Below, one piece after another: positions 25,240 through 34,543 of a DNA stretch of 64,000 nt. The DNA lies in contig NZ_CP103288.1 in the NCBI RefSeq assembly GCF_024758005.1, forward strand, positions 186,001 through 250,000. Direction: 5' to 3'. Each line of letters opens with the position of its first letter. Position 1 is the first letter of the stretch. Under the pieces are notes generated by a model that saw nothing but the letters and a program-made list of their open reading frames with translations, searched no databases and was not told where the DNA came from. A program made the translations under genes and the position numbers. The DNA comes from Pseudarthrobacter sp. NS4 (lineage in GTDB: Bacteria; Actinomycetota; Actinomycetes; Actinomycetales; Micrococcaceae).

Positions 25240-25989
25240 TCAGCGGACGTAGTCGGCGCCGGTGATGTCGATGGTGGCGCCGGTAGTGTGGCGGGACCGG
25301 CCCGATGCGAGGAAGGCGATCATCTCCGCGATGTCTTCCGGTGGTGTGACTTCGCCCAGTGGGAGCGTTTGGAGCATGGGGTTATCGGGGGAGATGTGGG
25401 CGGAGATATCGGTTGCCACCCAGCCGGGAGCGACGGCGTACGCGAGGATGTTTTCCTTGCCGTAGCCTCGCGCTATGCCCTTGGTGAGGGCCAACAGTCC
25501 GCCCTTTGCTGCGCCGTAGGCGAGGTGTTCGGCGTCGTCGCCTCGGTGGGCCGATCGGCTGGTGACGTTGATGATGATTCCGCCACCCCGTTCCCGGAAT
25601 CCAAGGATCGCCTGCCGGCACAGGTCGGCAGGAGCCAAAAGGTTCAGTTCGTAGTTGGCCTGCCAGCCGTACTGCCACGCACCGGCGTCGTCGATGTCCG
25701 ACGCGAGCCAGGCACCTGCGTTGTTGACGAGGACGTCAACGCCGCCGCGCCACGCTGTCGCCTCGGTCCAGACCCGCAGGCGCTTTGCCCGGTCCTGGAG
25801 GTCGCCCTGGAGGAGGTGGACGCGTTCGCCGAGCCTGTTCGCGGTGGCCTGGGCGGAGTCTTTGTCGTTGCCGTAGTGCAGGATCACGTGCGCCCCTTCG
25901 CGGTGAAGGGCTGCAGCCGTCGCGCGGCCGATGCCGCGGGAGGCACCGGTGACCAGGACGGTCTTCCCGGTCAACATTCCGGCGCTCAT
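25240..25989 (-). CDS. Short-chain dehydrogenase/reductase
   Basis: The 249-residue SDR has TGASRGIG, VNNAGAW, NVTSRSAHRG (catalytic Ser), YGAAKGG and a C-terminal GATIDITGADYVR. The sequence before the catalytic Tyr (AEHLAYGAAK) is normal. It overlaps the neighbouring SDR start by four bases. Two tandem SDRs are not part of the textbook hydroxyproline route; they could handle a hydroxylated or stereoisomeric side substrate. Confidence 0.88.
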   Translation of the reverse strand: MSAGMLTGKTVLVTGASRGIGRATAAALHREGAHVILHYGNDKDSAQATANRLGERVHLLQGDLQDRAKRLRVWTEATAWRGGVDVLVNNAGAWLASDIDDAGAWQYGWQANYELNLLAPADLCRQAILGFRERGGGIIINVTSRSAHRGDDAEHLAYGAAKGGLLALTKGIARGYGKENILAYAVAPGWVATDISAHISPDNPMLQTLPLGEVTPPEDIAEMIAFLASGRSRHTTGATIDITGADYVR

Positions 25990-26759
25990 GCGACGGCCTG
26001 CGCGCCGGTAATTTCGACCACGGACCCGCAGATGTAGGGCGCTTCGTCGGAGGCGAGGAAGGCTACGAGCGCGGCGACTTCTTCCGGTTTACCGATGCGC
26101 CCGAAGGGCACCAGGGCGTCGAGGTCGGCGACGGTGCGGCCGCTGCATGCCAGCCCGGCTTCGAGCATGGGGGTGCGAACTTCGCCGGGGGCGACGGCGT
26201 TGACCCGGATGTTGTACGGTGCGTAGTCGCGGGCAAGGTTCTTGGTGAAGGCGATGACAGCGGCTTTGGACACGTTGTAGGCGATATGCCCTGGTGCGGG
26301 GTAGAGGCCCCATTGCGATGCCGTATTGACGATGGATCCGCCGCCGGATTCGATCATGTGTGGAAGTACTGCCCGGCAGAGGTGGAACAACGCGTCCACG
26401 TTGACGGCAAAGGACAGCTTCCAGTCGTTCTCCGTCAGGGACAGCAGGTCCCCGCGGCGGTTGATGCCGGCGTTGTTGACCAAAACGTCCAGCTGCCCGT
26501 GTGCTGTGATGACCTCCTGCACGGCTGCAGCAGCCGCTTCCGGGTCCAGGAGGTCAAAGACCAGCGGGTCGGCTGAAAGGCCCTCCCCGGCGAGTGCTTC
26601 GGCGACTTCTTTGGCGGCCACCGCGTTGGCGTCGGCCACGACGACATGGGCGCCTTCAGCAGCCAGCCGGCGGCTGATGGCGGAACCGATTCCGCCACCA
26701 GCCCCGGTGACCAGCGCTGTCTTGCCGTGGAAGCGGGAGGTGAGTCCCGTCGTGGTCAT
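25986..26759 (-). CDS. Short-chain dehydrogenase/reductase
   Basis: The 257-residue SDR has TGAGGGIG, an Asp in VVVADANA that favours NAD, VNNAGINRRG, NTASQWGLYP (Ser), YNVSK and a C-terminal CGSVVEITGAQAVA. It is one of two tandem SDRs in the operon and is only about 40% like its neighbour by eye, so not a recent duplication. The substrate is unknown. Confidence 0.88.
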   Translation of the reverse strand: MTTTGLTSRFHGKTALVTGAGGGIGSAISRRLAAEGAHVVVADANAVAAKEVAEALAGEGLSADPLVFDLLDPEAAAAAVQEVITAHGQLDVLVNNAGINRRGDLLSLTENDWKLSFAVNVDALFHLCRAVLPHMIESGGGSIVNTASQWGLYPAPGHIAYNVSKAAVIAFTKNLARDYAPYNIRVNAVAPGEVRTPMLEAGLACSGRTVADLDALVPFGRIGKPEEVAALVAFLASDEAPYICGSVVEITGAQAVA

Positions 26760-26762
26760 CCC

Positions 26763-28238
26763 CTAGCTCTCCAGCGAGAAGATGGTCCGGTGCCAGGCCT
26801 TGGCCTTTTCACCGGTGAGGTCGAACATGACGTGCTTGACCACGGTGTATTCGTCGAAGGAATAGGTGGACATGTCTTTGCCGAAGCCGGACTGCTTCAT
26901 GCCGCCATGGGGCATTTCGCTGATGATCGGGATGTGGTCGTTGACCCAGACGCAGCCCGAGCGGATTTCACGGGTGGCGCGCAGGGCACGGTAGACGTCC
27001 TTCGTCCAGGCGGAGGCGGCCAGGCCGTAGGGGGTGTCATTGGCCAGTTCGATGGCTTCGTCATCGGTGTCGAACGGGGTGACTGCCAGGACGGGGCCGA
27101 AGACCTCGTCACGGAAGATCTCGCTGTCCGGGGCCGCATCGGCCACCAGAGTGGGCCGGTAGTAGGAGCCGTCGGCAAGGTCTCCGTCGGGGATGCCGCC
27201 GCCGAACACGCGGGCGTAGCCGCGGGCACGTTCCACCATCTCGGCTACCTTGTCGCGGTGCACCTCGGACACGAGGGGCCCCATGTCGGTGGCGGGGTCG
27301 GAGGTAGCACCAAGCTTTACCTTGGCGTACAGGTCGGCGACGCCGGTGACGAACTGCTCGTAGACCGAGCGGTGAACGATTGCCCGGGTCGCTGCGGTGC
27401 AGTCCTGTCCGCTGTTGATCAGGCTGCCGGCGACGGCGCCGTGGATGGCGGCTTCGAGGTCGGCGTCGTCGAAGACCACGAACGGTGCTTTGCCGCCTAA
27501 TTCGAGGTGGACTCGCTTGGCCGTTGTCGCGGCGGCGTCCAGGACGGTGCGGCCCACCACGGTGGAGCCGGTGAAGGAGAGCATGTCCACATCGGGGTGG
27601 CGCAGCAGTTCCGCACCGACCGTGGAGCCACGTCCGGTCAGGACGTTGATGACACCGTCGGGCATGCCTGCCTCGGTGGCGACCTCGGCGAACAGCAGGG
27701 TGGTCAGCGGGGTGATTTCAGCAGGCTTAAGCACGATCGTGTTGCCGGCGGCGACGGCGGGGAGGATCTTCCACGCGGCCATCTGCAGCGGGTAGTTCCA
27801 GGGTGAGATGGAGCCGATGACGCCGATGGCCTCGCGCCGGATGGAGGAGGTGTGGTCCGCGGAGTATTCGCCGGTGGCTTTGCCTTCGAGGTTGCGGGCG
27901 GCGCCGGCGAAGAAGGCGATGTTGTCGATGGTGCCGGGAACGTCGAATTCGCGGGTGAGGCGGATGGGCTTGCCGGCCTGGCGGGACTCGAGCTGGGCGA
28001 ACTCTTCGGCGCGTTCTGCCATCAGTTCCGCGAATTTGGTCAGCACAGCTGATCGCTCGGCCGGGGTCGCCCGTGACCAGGCCGGGAACGCGTCACGTGC
28101 TGCCTGGACGGCGAGCTTGACGTCGTCGCTGCCGGCGAGGCTGATGGTGGCCACGGTGCTTCCGTTGGACGGGTCGATGACGTCCACGGTTGCCCCGCTT
28201 GTGCCTTCGAGAATCTTGCCGTTGATAAACTGGCTCAC
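26763..28238 (-). CDS. NAD(P)-dependent aldehyde dehydrogenase (aminobutyraldehyde/semialdehyde type)
   Basis: The 491-residue protein is a classical ALDH with SISPWNYPLQMAAWKILPAV, AGNTIVLKPAEITPL, the catalytic Glu in LELGGKAPFVVF, the catalytic Cys in NSGQDCTAA and EMPHGGMKQSGFGKDMSTYS. The C-terminal motifs are like gamma-aminobutyraldehyde dehydrogenases. In the operon it could instead oxidise alpha-ketoglutarate semialdehyde, the last step of 4-hydroxyproline degradation. Both substrates fit, and the sequence cannot decide between them. Confidence 0.9.
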   Translation of the reverse strand: MSQFINGKILEGTSGATVDVIDPSNGSTVATISLAGSDDVKLAVQAARDAFPAWSRATPAERSAVLTKFAELMAERAEEFAQLESRQAGKPIRLTREFDVPGTIDNIAFFAGAARNLEGKATGEYSADHTSSIRREAIGVIGSISPWNYPLQMAAWKILPAVAAGNTIVLKPAEITPLTTLLFAEVATEAGMPDGVINVLTGRGSTVGAELLRHPDVDMLSFTGSTVVGRTVLDAAATTAKRVHLELGGKAPFVVFDDADLEAAIHGAVAGSLINSGQDCTAATRAIVHRSVYEQFVTGVADLYAKVKLGATSDPATDMGPLVSEVHRDKVAEMVERARGYARVFGGGIPDGDLADGSYYRPTLVADAAPDSEIFRDEVFGPVLAVTPFDTDDEAIELANDTPYGLAASAWTKDVYRALRATREIRSGCVWVNDHIPIISEMPHGGMKQSGFGKDMSTYSFDEYTVVKHVMFDLTGEKAKAWHRTIFSLES

Positions 28239-28283
28239 AGCTCCTGCTTTCAGTCGTTCGTAAAGATGTGTGGTTTGGCGCGT

Positions 28284-29363
28284 TTAGGCGCCGGGTGCCC
28301 AGATGTCGCCCACGGTGTAGCCGGTGGGGAAGGGGTCGGTGGGCTCCAGGACCCATTGGCTGCGTCCGGTGACCCAGCCCCTGCCTGTAACCGTGGGAAG
28401 GACCGCTTCGCGGCCCCTTGCTGTCCTCGTCGTGCCTGTGAGGCGGCCGATGAATTCGCTGCCGATGATGCTGTGGTGGGAGAAGTTCTCACCGATGGCA
28501 AGCTGGCCCCGGGCGTGCAGGGCGGCCATCCGGGCGCTGGTGCCCGTGCCGCAGGGGGACCGGTCCAGCGCGCCGGTCCAGGTGGACGGATCGGACGGGA
28601 CGAGCTTTCCGTTGGACAGCACCACCGTGTTGCGGTCCTGCCGTCCGGGCACCCTGTCTCCTGTGTGCAGCATCACCAGGTTGACCCCGGAAATCAGCGG
28701 GTTATCCGGGTGCGTGCATTGGATCTGTTCGGCTGCGGCCATCTTGATCAGGGCTCCGGCACGGGCCAGCTCGCGGCCGTTGTCCGGGTGCAGTTCCAGC
28801 CCAAGGTCGGCTGCTTTGGCCTGGGCGAAGAACTGGCCGCCGAACACCACGTCCACGGGGACAGTCCCGAATCCCGGCACCTCAAGGGGGTGATCGAGTT
28901 CGACGACGAACGCCGGCACGTTCACGACGGTCACCGAGAGGACCTTGCCCTCGTGCACCTTGGCGACTGCCTGGACGACGCCTACGGCGGTGTCGATGGT
29001 CACGACGGTTTCCGGACCCCGGACCGGAACGATGCCTTCTTCCAGTGCCGCGGTGACGGCGCAGATGGTGTTGGACCCGGACATCGGGGTGAACCCGCCC
29101 TGTTCCAGAACGACAATGCCGAAATCGGAGCCTTCATTCACTGCTGGCAGGAGGATCACCGAGCAGAGGCCCGGGTAGCCGCGCGGCTCATGGAGCATGA
29201 GCCGGCGCAGCCAATCCAGGTTTTCCTTGCAGTACTGCAGGCGCTCCGCCATCGTGTCGCCCTGGACGAGCCCGGCGGCGGAGGTCAGGATCCGGCCCGG
29301 CTCGCCCTCGGCATGTACCTCAATGGCGTCGAGGGTGATCTTGGTGGCGGAGCGCGGGGTCAT
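28284..29363 (-). CDS. Proline racemase superfamily enzyme, copy 2
   Basis: The 359-residue protein has IEVHAEGEPGRILTSAAG, TPMSGSNTICAVTAALEEGI and DRSPCGTGTSARMAALHARG. As in copy 1, the first catalytic position is Ser (Ser95) and the second Cys (Cys271). It overlaps the DHDPS-family gene by four bases, so it is tightly coupled to the 4-hydroxyproline-like steps and is the better candidate for the epimerase; copy 1 may act on another isomer. Start at the ATG at 29363; longer frames upstream are antisense read-through. Confidence 0.87.
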   Translation of the reverse strand: MTPRSATKITLDAIEVHAEGEPGRILTSAAGLVQGDTMAERLQYCKENLDWLRRLMLHEPRGYPGLCSVILLPAVNEGSDFGIVVLEQGGFTPMSGSNTICAVTAALEEGIVPVRGPETVVTIDTAVGVVQAVAKVHEGKVLSVTVVNVPAFVVELDHPLEVPGFGTVPVDVVFGGQFFAQAKAADLGLELHPDNGRELARAGALIKMAAAEQIQCTHPDNPLISGVNLVMLHTGDRVPGRQDRNTVVLSNGKLVPSDPSTWTGALDRSPCGTGTSARMAALHARGQLAIGENFSHHSIIGSEFIGRLTGTTRTARGREAVLPTVTGRGWVTGRSQWVLEPTDPFPTGYTVGDIWAPGA

Positions 29364-30277
29364 GCTGCCACTGCCGGAAGGACGCCCGCGTTGCGGAGGA
29401 TGCCGGCGAAGCGTTCGCGCTCCTCGGCAGGCAGGGGCTGGATGGGCAGGCGTGCCGGGCCGACCGGCTCGCCGATGAGTTCGAGGCCGGCTTTGATGCC
29501 TGCGACGTAGTTGACGGATTCGAGGAAGTCGCTGATGGCCCAGAGGTGCTTCCACAGCTCGCGGGCGCGGTCCAGGTCCTTCTTTTCTGCCAGGGCTTCC
29601 CAGAATTCGACGGCGAGTTCCGGGACCACGCCTGCGGTGCCCCAGACGGAGGCTTCGGCGCCGGACGCGATGCCGAAGAACGTCAGGGTGTCCCAGCCGT
29701 TGAAGGCCTTGATGCGGTCCGTGCGGGCGGCGAGAAGCTCTGCCAGTCCTACGGCGTCATCGGAGGTGTTCTTGATGTAGTCCACGCCGTCGATGTCGCC
29801 CAGTTCCGCGAGCTCGGCGGCGGTGAGCTGGATGCCAGTGGCGCCGGGAACGTTGTAGTAGACGATCGGGATGTTGATCGATTCGGCCACTGCGGACAGG
29901 AAAGACTTCAGGGTGGTCAGGTCCAGCGGGTCGTAGAACGGCGGAACCAGCATGATGGCGTCCGCGCCAACGGTCTCGGCGTGCTGGGCCAAGTCGATGG
30001 CGCCCTGGGTGGACAGTGCGCCGATGCCGGCCACGACCGGGATGCGGCCGTCGGCGCCCTTGACGTAAAGCTCGATGACTCGGCGGTATTCCTCGGCTGA
30101 GAGCGTGGTGAACTCACCGGTCGTCCCGGTCGGCACGATGCCGTGGACTCCGGCGGAGACCAGGCGCTCGACCTGGCGCTGGAGCGCTGCTTCGTCGATG
30201 GCGCTGCCGTCCTCGGTGAACGGGGTGGTGACGGCTGCGAGGATGCCGCGGAGGTTCTTCTTGGTGCGGGTAGACAT
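29360..30277 (-). CDS. DHDPS/NAL-family lyase (pyrroline-4-hydroxy-2-carboxylate deaminase candidate)
   Basis: The 305-residue TIM-barrel enzyme has GIVPTGTTGEFTTLSAEEYR, VPPFYDPLDLTTLKSFL, the Tyr in VYYNVPG and the Schiff-base Lys169 in DYIKNTSDD. In bacterial hydroxyproline breakdown a family member deaminates the pyrroline intermediate to alpha-ketoglutarate semialdehyde. Its position between the flavin oxidase and the racemase-like gene matches that role exactly. True dihydrodipicolinate synthase is unlikely in this context. Confidence 0.88.
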   Translation of the reverse strand: MSTRTKKNLRGILAAVTTPFTEDGSAIDEAALQRQVERLVSAGVHGIVPTGTTGEFTTLSAEEYRRVIELYVKGADGRIPVVAGIGALSTQGAIDLAQHAETVGADAIMLVPPFYDPLDLTTLKSFLSAVAESINIPIVYYNVPGATGIQLTAAELAELGDIDGVDYIKNTSDDAVGLAELLAARTDRIKAFNGWDTLTFFGIASGAEASVWGTAGVVPELAVEFWEALAEKKDLDRARELWKHLWAISDFLESVNYVAGIKAGLELIGEPVGPARLPIQPLPAEERERFAGILRNAGVLPAVAA

Positions 30278-30303
30278 AGTGGTTATTCCTATCGGTAGGT
30301 GTC

Positions 30304-31569
30304 TTAGTTGGTCGGGACCGGCTGTTGGCGGTGGACGCCACGGAAGCGGTCTGCCGTGAAAGGTCGAAGTGTGGGTTCCATGCGGCCACGGACGATCAGC
30401 TTGGTGAGAGCTGCAGCGGTGCCTGGAGCGAGGGTGATGCCCATCATGCCGTGGCCGGTGGAAACGTAAGCGTTCTGCAAGTGTCCGAGGTGACCTATGA
30501 CCGGCAGGCCGTCTGGAGTCATGGGCCGCATGCCGGCCATGGGCGTGGGCTTCGTTGCGGGTGGTTCCCAGCCGCGGAAGTATTTGCGTGGGGCACGCAT
30601 GATGGCATCAACCCGGACCTGGTTTACCTTTTCGTCCAGTCCGCCGAATTCCATCGTTCCGGCAAGGCGGAGTCGTTCGTTGAACGGCGTGACTGCGACC
30701 TTGGCGTCCCAAAGGTTGACTGCACTGCGCAGGCCCAGGGCGGGAACCTCAACACTGTAGCCCTTGCCGGGGCGCACGGGCAGCGGCACACCGAATTGCT
30801 TGGACAGGTTTCCGCTCCAGGCGCCGGCGGCCAGGATGAAGTTATCAGCGGTGTAGCGGTTTCCGCCGCTGTGCACGCTGGTGACCCGGTCGCCGTTCCG
30901 GTCAACCGCGTCGATCGGGGAGTTCTCGATGATTTTGACGCCCATTGCGAGCAGCCGTCGGTGCAGGGCGGTGGCCATGGCGCCGGGGTCTACGTGCCGC
31001 TCCTGCGGGAAGTAGATTCCGCCAAGGACTTCATCGGTGAGCAGTGGCTCCTGCTCGTGAACGGCGTCACGGTTGAGAACGCGCGGCTGGCGTCCGTACT
31101 GGGACGCCAGGTCCAGGTTGTCGATGTGGTGGTCGAAGTTGTCCTGCTCCATGAACGCCATGAGCAGGCCGTCCGTGTGCATCTCGAAGTCCATGCCGTC
31201 GGCCCGGTACTCATCGAAGATCTGGAGTGTATCGGCGGCGAGGCGCAGATGGCCCTCGAATCCCGCGCGCTGGTCACGCGCGTTGGACTTGCGCCACATG
31301 CCGAGCATGAACCGCACGAAGGACGGCTCTAGGGAGGGCCGGATGTAGAGCGGGCTGTCGGGGCGGAGCATCCACTTCATCGATTTGAGTACCACGCCCG
31401 GTCCCGGCACGGGTGCCGATTCTGCCGGGCAGATCCAGCCGGCGTTGACCTTCGAGGCGCCCAGGCCGGTGGCCCGGGCATCAATGACGGTGACGCTCTC
31501 ACCCTCGCGGGCGAGGTGGTAGGCCTGGGTAAGGCCGATAACGCCGCCGCCAATAACAACGGTATGCAC
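30304..31569 (-). CDS. FAD-dependent D-amino-acid oxidase/dehydrogenase (DadA-like)
   Basis: The 421-residue protein starts with the FAD fingerprint VVIGGGVIGLTQAYHLARE and has GWICPAESAPVPGPG, ERHVDPGAMATALHRRL, LAAGAWSGNLSKQFGVPLPV, RPGKGYSVEVP and MRPMTPDGLPVIGHLGHLQN, GHGMMGITLAPGTAAALTKL near the C-terminus. This is the DadA-like architecture. In the hydroxyproline pathway it would oxidise cis-4-hydroxy-D-proline made by an epimerase. The GTG at 31569 is used because AAAGGAA lies six bases upstream. Confidence 0.9.
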   Translation of the reverse strand: MHTVVIGGGVIGLTQAYHLAREGESVTVIDARATGLGASKVNAGWICPAESAPVPGPGVVLKSMKWMLRPDSPLYIRPSLEPSFVRFMLGMWRKSNARDQRAGFEGHLRLAADTLQIFDEYRADGMDFEMHTDGLLMAFMEQDNFDHHIDNLDLASQYGRQPRVLNRDAVHEQEPLLTDEVLGGIYFPQERHVDPGAMATALHRRLLAMGVKIIENSPIDAVDRNGDRVTSVHSGGNRYTADNFILAAGAWSGNLSKQFGVPLPVRPGKGYSVEVPALGLRSAVNLWDAKVAVTPFNERLRLAGTMEFGGLDEKVNQVRVDAIMRAPRKYFRGWEPPATKPTPMAGMRPMTPDGLPVIGHLGHLQNAYVSTGHGMMGITLAPGTAAALTKLIVRGRMEPTLRPFTADRFRGVHRQQPVPTN

Positions 31570-31621
31570 TGTATTTCCTTTCTTGGTCCGTTCTATGCCT
31601 GGCCCGCGTCGCGGGATGGGC

Positions 31622-32491
31622 CTAGAAACGGACGGCGTCCACGAACTTTTTGAGGTCTTCGTTGTCGCAGTTGTCGAATGCGGCTTCCGGGGTGGCGTTG
31701 ACGGCGATTTCGCCTTCGTGGAAGAACACCACACGGTCCGCGGCCTTGGACGCGAACGCCATGTCGTGGGTGACCAGTGCCACCGCGATGCCGTCCTCTT
31801 CCTTCAGGCGGCGCAGGACATCGAGGACCTCCGCTGCCACGGGTGGGTCAAGTGCTGAGGTGATCTCATCGCAGAGCAGGAGCTTGGGCTTCATCATCAG
31901 GGCCCGGGCGATGGCCACGCGCTGCCGTTCGCCGCCGGAGAGCTGGGTGGGCCGGCTCAGGATGTGGTGTGCCATGCCCACTTCGGCCAACGCTGCTTCG
32001 GCCCGGTCACGCCCTTCCGAGGCGCTGACGCCTCGTGTCTTGCGTGGTGCGAGAACCAGGTTGTCCAGCACGTTCATGTGCGGCCACAGGGTGTAGGCCT
32101 GGAAAACCATGCCCACCTCGGAACGGATGTTCTCCCATTCCTTGGTGCGCTTCTGCCCGGCGAACACCGTGTGGCCGTCGATGACGATCTCGCCCTCGTC
32201 GGGGTCGGTGAGGCCTGCAAGCGCACGCAGCAGCGTTGACTTGCCGGAGCCGCTCTTACCGATAATGACGGTGATGTCACCCTTGTTCATGGTGAAGTCC
32301 ACGTTCCGGAGGATCTTCCGGGGTCCAAAGCTCTTTTGGAGTCCGCCGGCTTCCACCAGTACCTGCCCATTCCCGGACTGGGCTGGAGCATGCTCGGGAG
32401 CTGCCACCTGAATGCCCTTCTGTTCGCTCACTTCATTGTCCTTCTGCGGGAAGTTGGTGGGAACCTGCGGAGTAAGTGCCGAGTGGCTCAT
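31622..32491 (-). CDS. Polar amino-acid ABC transporter, ATP-binding protein
   Basis: The 289-residue ATPase has Walker A IGKSGSGKSTLL, a Q-loop in GMVFQAYTLWPHMNVLDNL, the signature LSGGERQRVAIARALMMKPK and Walker B LLLCDEITSALDP. A variable N-terminal extension of about 45 residues precedes the domain. The ATG overlaps the permease stop (ATGA). It powers import with the permease and binding protein encoded upstream, probably of hydroxyproline, proline or a betaine-like amino acid. Confidence 0.92.
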   Translation of the reverse strand: MSHSALTPQVPTNFPQKDNEVSEQKGIQVAAPEHAPAQSGNGQVLVEAGGLQKSFGPRKILRNVDFTMNKGDITVIIGKSGSGKSTLLRALAGLTDPDEGEIVIDGHTVFAGQKRTKEWENIRSEVGMVFQAYTLWPHMNVLDNLVLAPRKTRGVSASEGRDRAEAALAEVGMAHHILSRPTQLSGGERQRVAIARALMMKPKLLLCDEITSALDPPVAAEVLDVLRRLKEEDGIAVALVTHDMAFASKAADRVVFFHEGEIAVNATPEAAFDNCDNEDLKKFVDAVRF

Positions 32492-33228
32492 CGTGCCACC
32501 GCCACTCGCGCACCAGGCATCATCCGGGCCCAAACGCTGGTCCGGGAGGCCCCGCCCATTGCTGCGTTGTTTTGCATGCGCCGCTCAATGGAACTGGTGA
32601 TCAGCGAAACCGGGAACGCGATGGCGAAGTAGATGAACGCAGCCAGGGTGAAGATCTCCAGCGCCCGGTAGTTTTGGGCAGAGATGGTGTTCGCAAGGAA
32701 CATCAGGTCGGCGACGGCGATGGTGGAGACCAATGCCGTGTCCTTGAACAGGGAGATGTTCAGGGACAGGATGACGGGCAGCTGCTGGCGCATGGCCTGG
32801 GGAACGATGATGTAGCGCAGCTGCTGGAAGCGGCTCAGCTGCAGCATCCTGCCGGCTTCTACCTGTTCGACCGGCACCGACTGGAAGCCGCTGCGGTAGG
32901 TCTCGGCCATGAACGCGGTGAGGTTGGCAGTCAGCGCGATGACCGCTGACGTGTATCCCGGCAGGGTTACGCCGGTGAGGGCGGGCAGTGCGTAGAAGAT
33001 CCAGAACAGCTGAACCAGCAGCGGTGTGCAGCGGAAGATCTCGATGTATCCCTGGGCGGCCCAGCGGATGACCTCGATCTTTGACATCCGGGCTACCGCT
33101 ACGGGAATGGCCAGGACCATGCTGATCACGATGGTGATGATGGTGATCTGAAGCGTTATCCCCAAGCCTTCAAGCATTCGAGGCAGGGCACTTACGACCA
33201 CGTTCCAGTCGAAGTTATATCCATTCAT
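32488..33228 (-). CDS. Polar amino-acid ABC transporter, permease (HisM/GlnP type)
   Basis: The 246-residue protein has five hydrophobic segments and the conserved motifs EGLGITLQITIITIVISMVL, EIFRCTPLLVQLFWIFYALP, and the cytoplasmic EAA loop AGRMLQLSRFQQLRYIIVPQ. A single permease implies a homodimer. It lies between the ATPase and binding-protein genes. Confidence 0.92.
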   Translation of the reverse strand: MNGYNFDWNVVVSALPRMLEGLGITLQITIITIVISMVLAIPVAVARMSKIEVIRWAAQGYIEIFRCTPLLVQLFWIFYALPALTGVTLPGYTSAVIALTANLTAFMAETYRSGFQSVPVEQVEAGRMLQLSRFQQLRYIIVPQAMRQQLPVILSLNISLFKDTALVSTIAVADLMFLANTISAQNYRALEIFTLAAFIYFAIAFPVSLITSSIERRMQNNAAMGGASRTSVWARMMPGARVAVAR

Positions 33229-33247
33229 GACGGGCTCCTAACGGAAG

Positions 33248-34096
33248 CTACTTCTTGCGAAGATCGCCGAGGCTGTCGATTTCGACGTAGCCGACCTTGG
33301 CGTAAGCCTGCTTCAGCTGGCCGCTCTTCTGCGCCCGTTCGATGGCGACGTTGACGATCTGGAGGGAACGCGGATCGATGCTGGCCGGCACACCGTAGGC
33401 AGCGGACGCGGAGTAGATTTCAGGCTCGGGGACGATGATCTTCAGGCTGGGGTCCGCCTGGGCCTGCGATTCCGCGGTGGGCAGATCGGTGAACTCGGCG
33501 ATGGCGCGGCCGGACTGGACGGAGGAGATGGCGTTGGAGTAGCTGTCCACGGACATGATGTTCGAGGTGTGGCCCTGAAGCGCCTTTTCCGGGGCGGAGC
33601 CCTGCGCGGCAGTGATCTGCCCGCCGTTGGCCAGCAGCTCTTCGACGGTCTTGAAGGGGGAATCAGCCTTGACCACGAAGACTCCCTGGTACTGGTACAC
33701 GGGGTCGGTGAAGCCGATCGCCAATGACCGCTCCACGGTGTAGTCAAGGTTCGCGGCGAAGTCGTACCGGTTGGCCTGCAACCCTGCCACGATGTTCTTC
33801 CATTCCGCGGGCACCGGTACCAGCTTGACGCCGAGCTGCTTGGCCAGATCCTCCAGCGGGATGAGGTTCGGACCGCCAAGGGTGCCGTCTGCCTGCTCGA
33901 CCGTCATCGGGGGTGCAATGGCAACGCCGACGCGGAGTTCACCGCGCTTCTTGATGTCTTCGATGAAGTTTCCTTGGGCGGAGCCGGACGTTGCCGATGC
34001 GCTGTTTCCGCGGAAGCCCGAGCCGATGTAGCCGCCGGCGATGGCGACCAGGATGACAGCGAGGACTGCAAGGACGATTTTGCTTGTTTTGGTCAT
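33248..34096 (-). CDS. Amino-acid ABC transporter, substrate-binding protein
   Basis: The 282-residue precursor has an uncleaved or type-I signal (SKIVLAVLAVILVAIAGGYI, no lipobox Cys) and the SBP-bac-3 domain: GELRVGVAIAPPMTVEQADG, AANLDYTVERSLAIGFTDPV, VYQYQGVFVVKADSPFKTVE, and AIAEFTDLPTAESQAQADPS. It is the first gene of the minus-strand operon that runs to about 23.9 kb. A palindrome matching the neighbouring GntR operator lies 161 bases upstream. Confidence 0.9.
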   Translation of the reverse strand: MTKTSKIVLAVLAVILVAIAGGYIGSGFRGNSASATSGSAQGNFIEDIKKRGELRVGVAIAPPMTVEQADGTLGGPNLIPLEDLAKQLGVKLVPVPAEWKNIVAGLQANRYDFAANLDYTVERSLAIGFTDPVYQYQGVFVVKADSPFKTVEELLANGGQITAAQGSAPEKALQGHTSNIMSVDSYSNAISSVQSGRAIAEFTDLPTAESQAQADPSLKIIVPEPEIYSASAAYGVPASIDPRSLQIVNVAIERAQKSGQLKQAYAKVGYVEIDSLGDLRKK

Positions 34097-34256
34097 TGTT
34101 AAAAACCCTCTTTACGGGAATGGGGTTACCGGACTGGCTGGGGGAGGACTGGTTGCCAGCTCGAAGGGAAGTAGCGGGAGTCGGCAGCGACATTGCTGCG
34201 TGTCCGTTGTAGGAAGCGGCTGATTGTGGTGCCGACCTCGGTGGTTTGGTTGTTTT

Positions 34257-34269
34257 ATTGTCTTACAAT
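34257..34269. promoter_or_regulatory. GntR/FadR-type operator before the ABC operon
   Basis: ATTGT and ACAAT form a perfect inverted repeat around CTT. The same arms recur at 35901 (before the GntR gene) and 41348 (before the AGCS symporter), so one regulator probably serves all three. Confidence 0.6.
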
Positions 34270-34466
34270 CAGCGGCGTGGATCAACCATAACCCTGTGAC
34301 CCGGACCACGTCCAGTAGGTTTTGAAAAAAGCACTGATCCGTGCGAAATAAGCCCGTAACCATCGAGGCCTGAGTCCTCAAAGTAAGCGGCTGCTGCGGC
34401 GGTGAGGTTCTCAGGACATGTAAATTTCGCATTACGTCTGTGGGCGCTGGCCTTCCGCGCTAATGC

Positions 34467-34506
34467 ATAGAGGCGGGTCTTCACCTCTGTGAAGACCCGC
34501 CTCTAT
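34467..34506 (-). terminator. Perfect 18 bp hairpin terminator of the GntR/reductase unit
   Basis: An 18-base stem with no mismatch (left arm 34467-34484) encloses the loop CTCT. It lies 38 bases downstream of the stop at 34544. The stretch from the ABC promoter to here (34270-34466) shows no supported gene. Confidence 0.82.
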
Positions 34507-34543
34507 TGGAAGAGCCGTTGCTGCCGAAGCCTACCGGCGGCCA

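Noticed and set aside
34269..34484. 71-codon minus-strand frame downstream of the reductase gene
   Set aside because: It begins inside the perfect hairpin terminator and has no family features.
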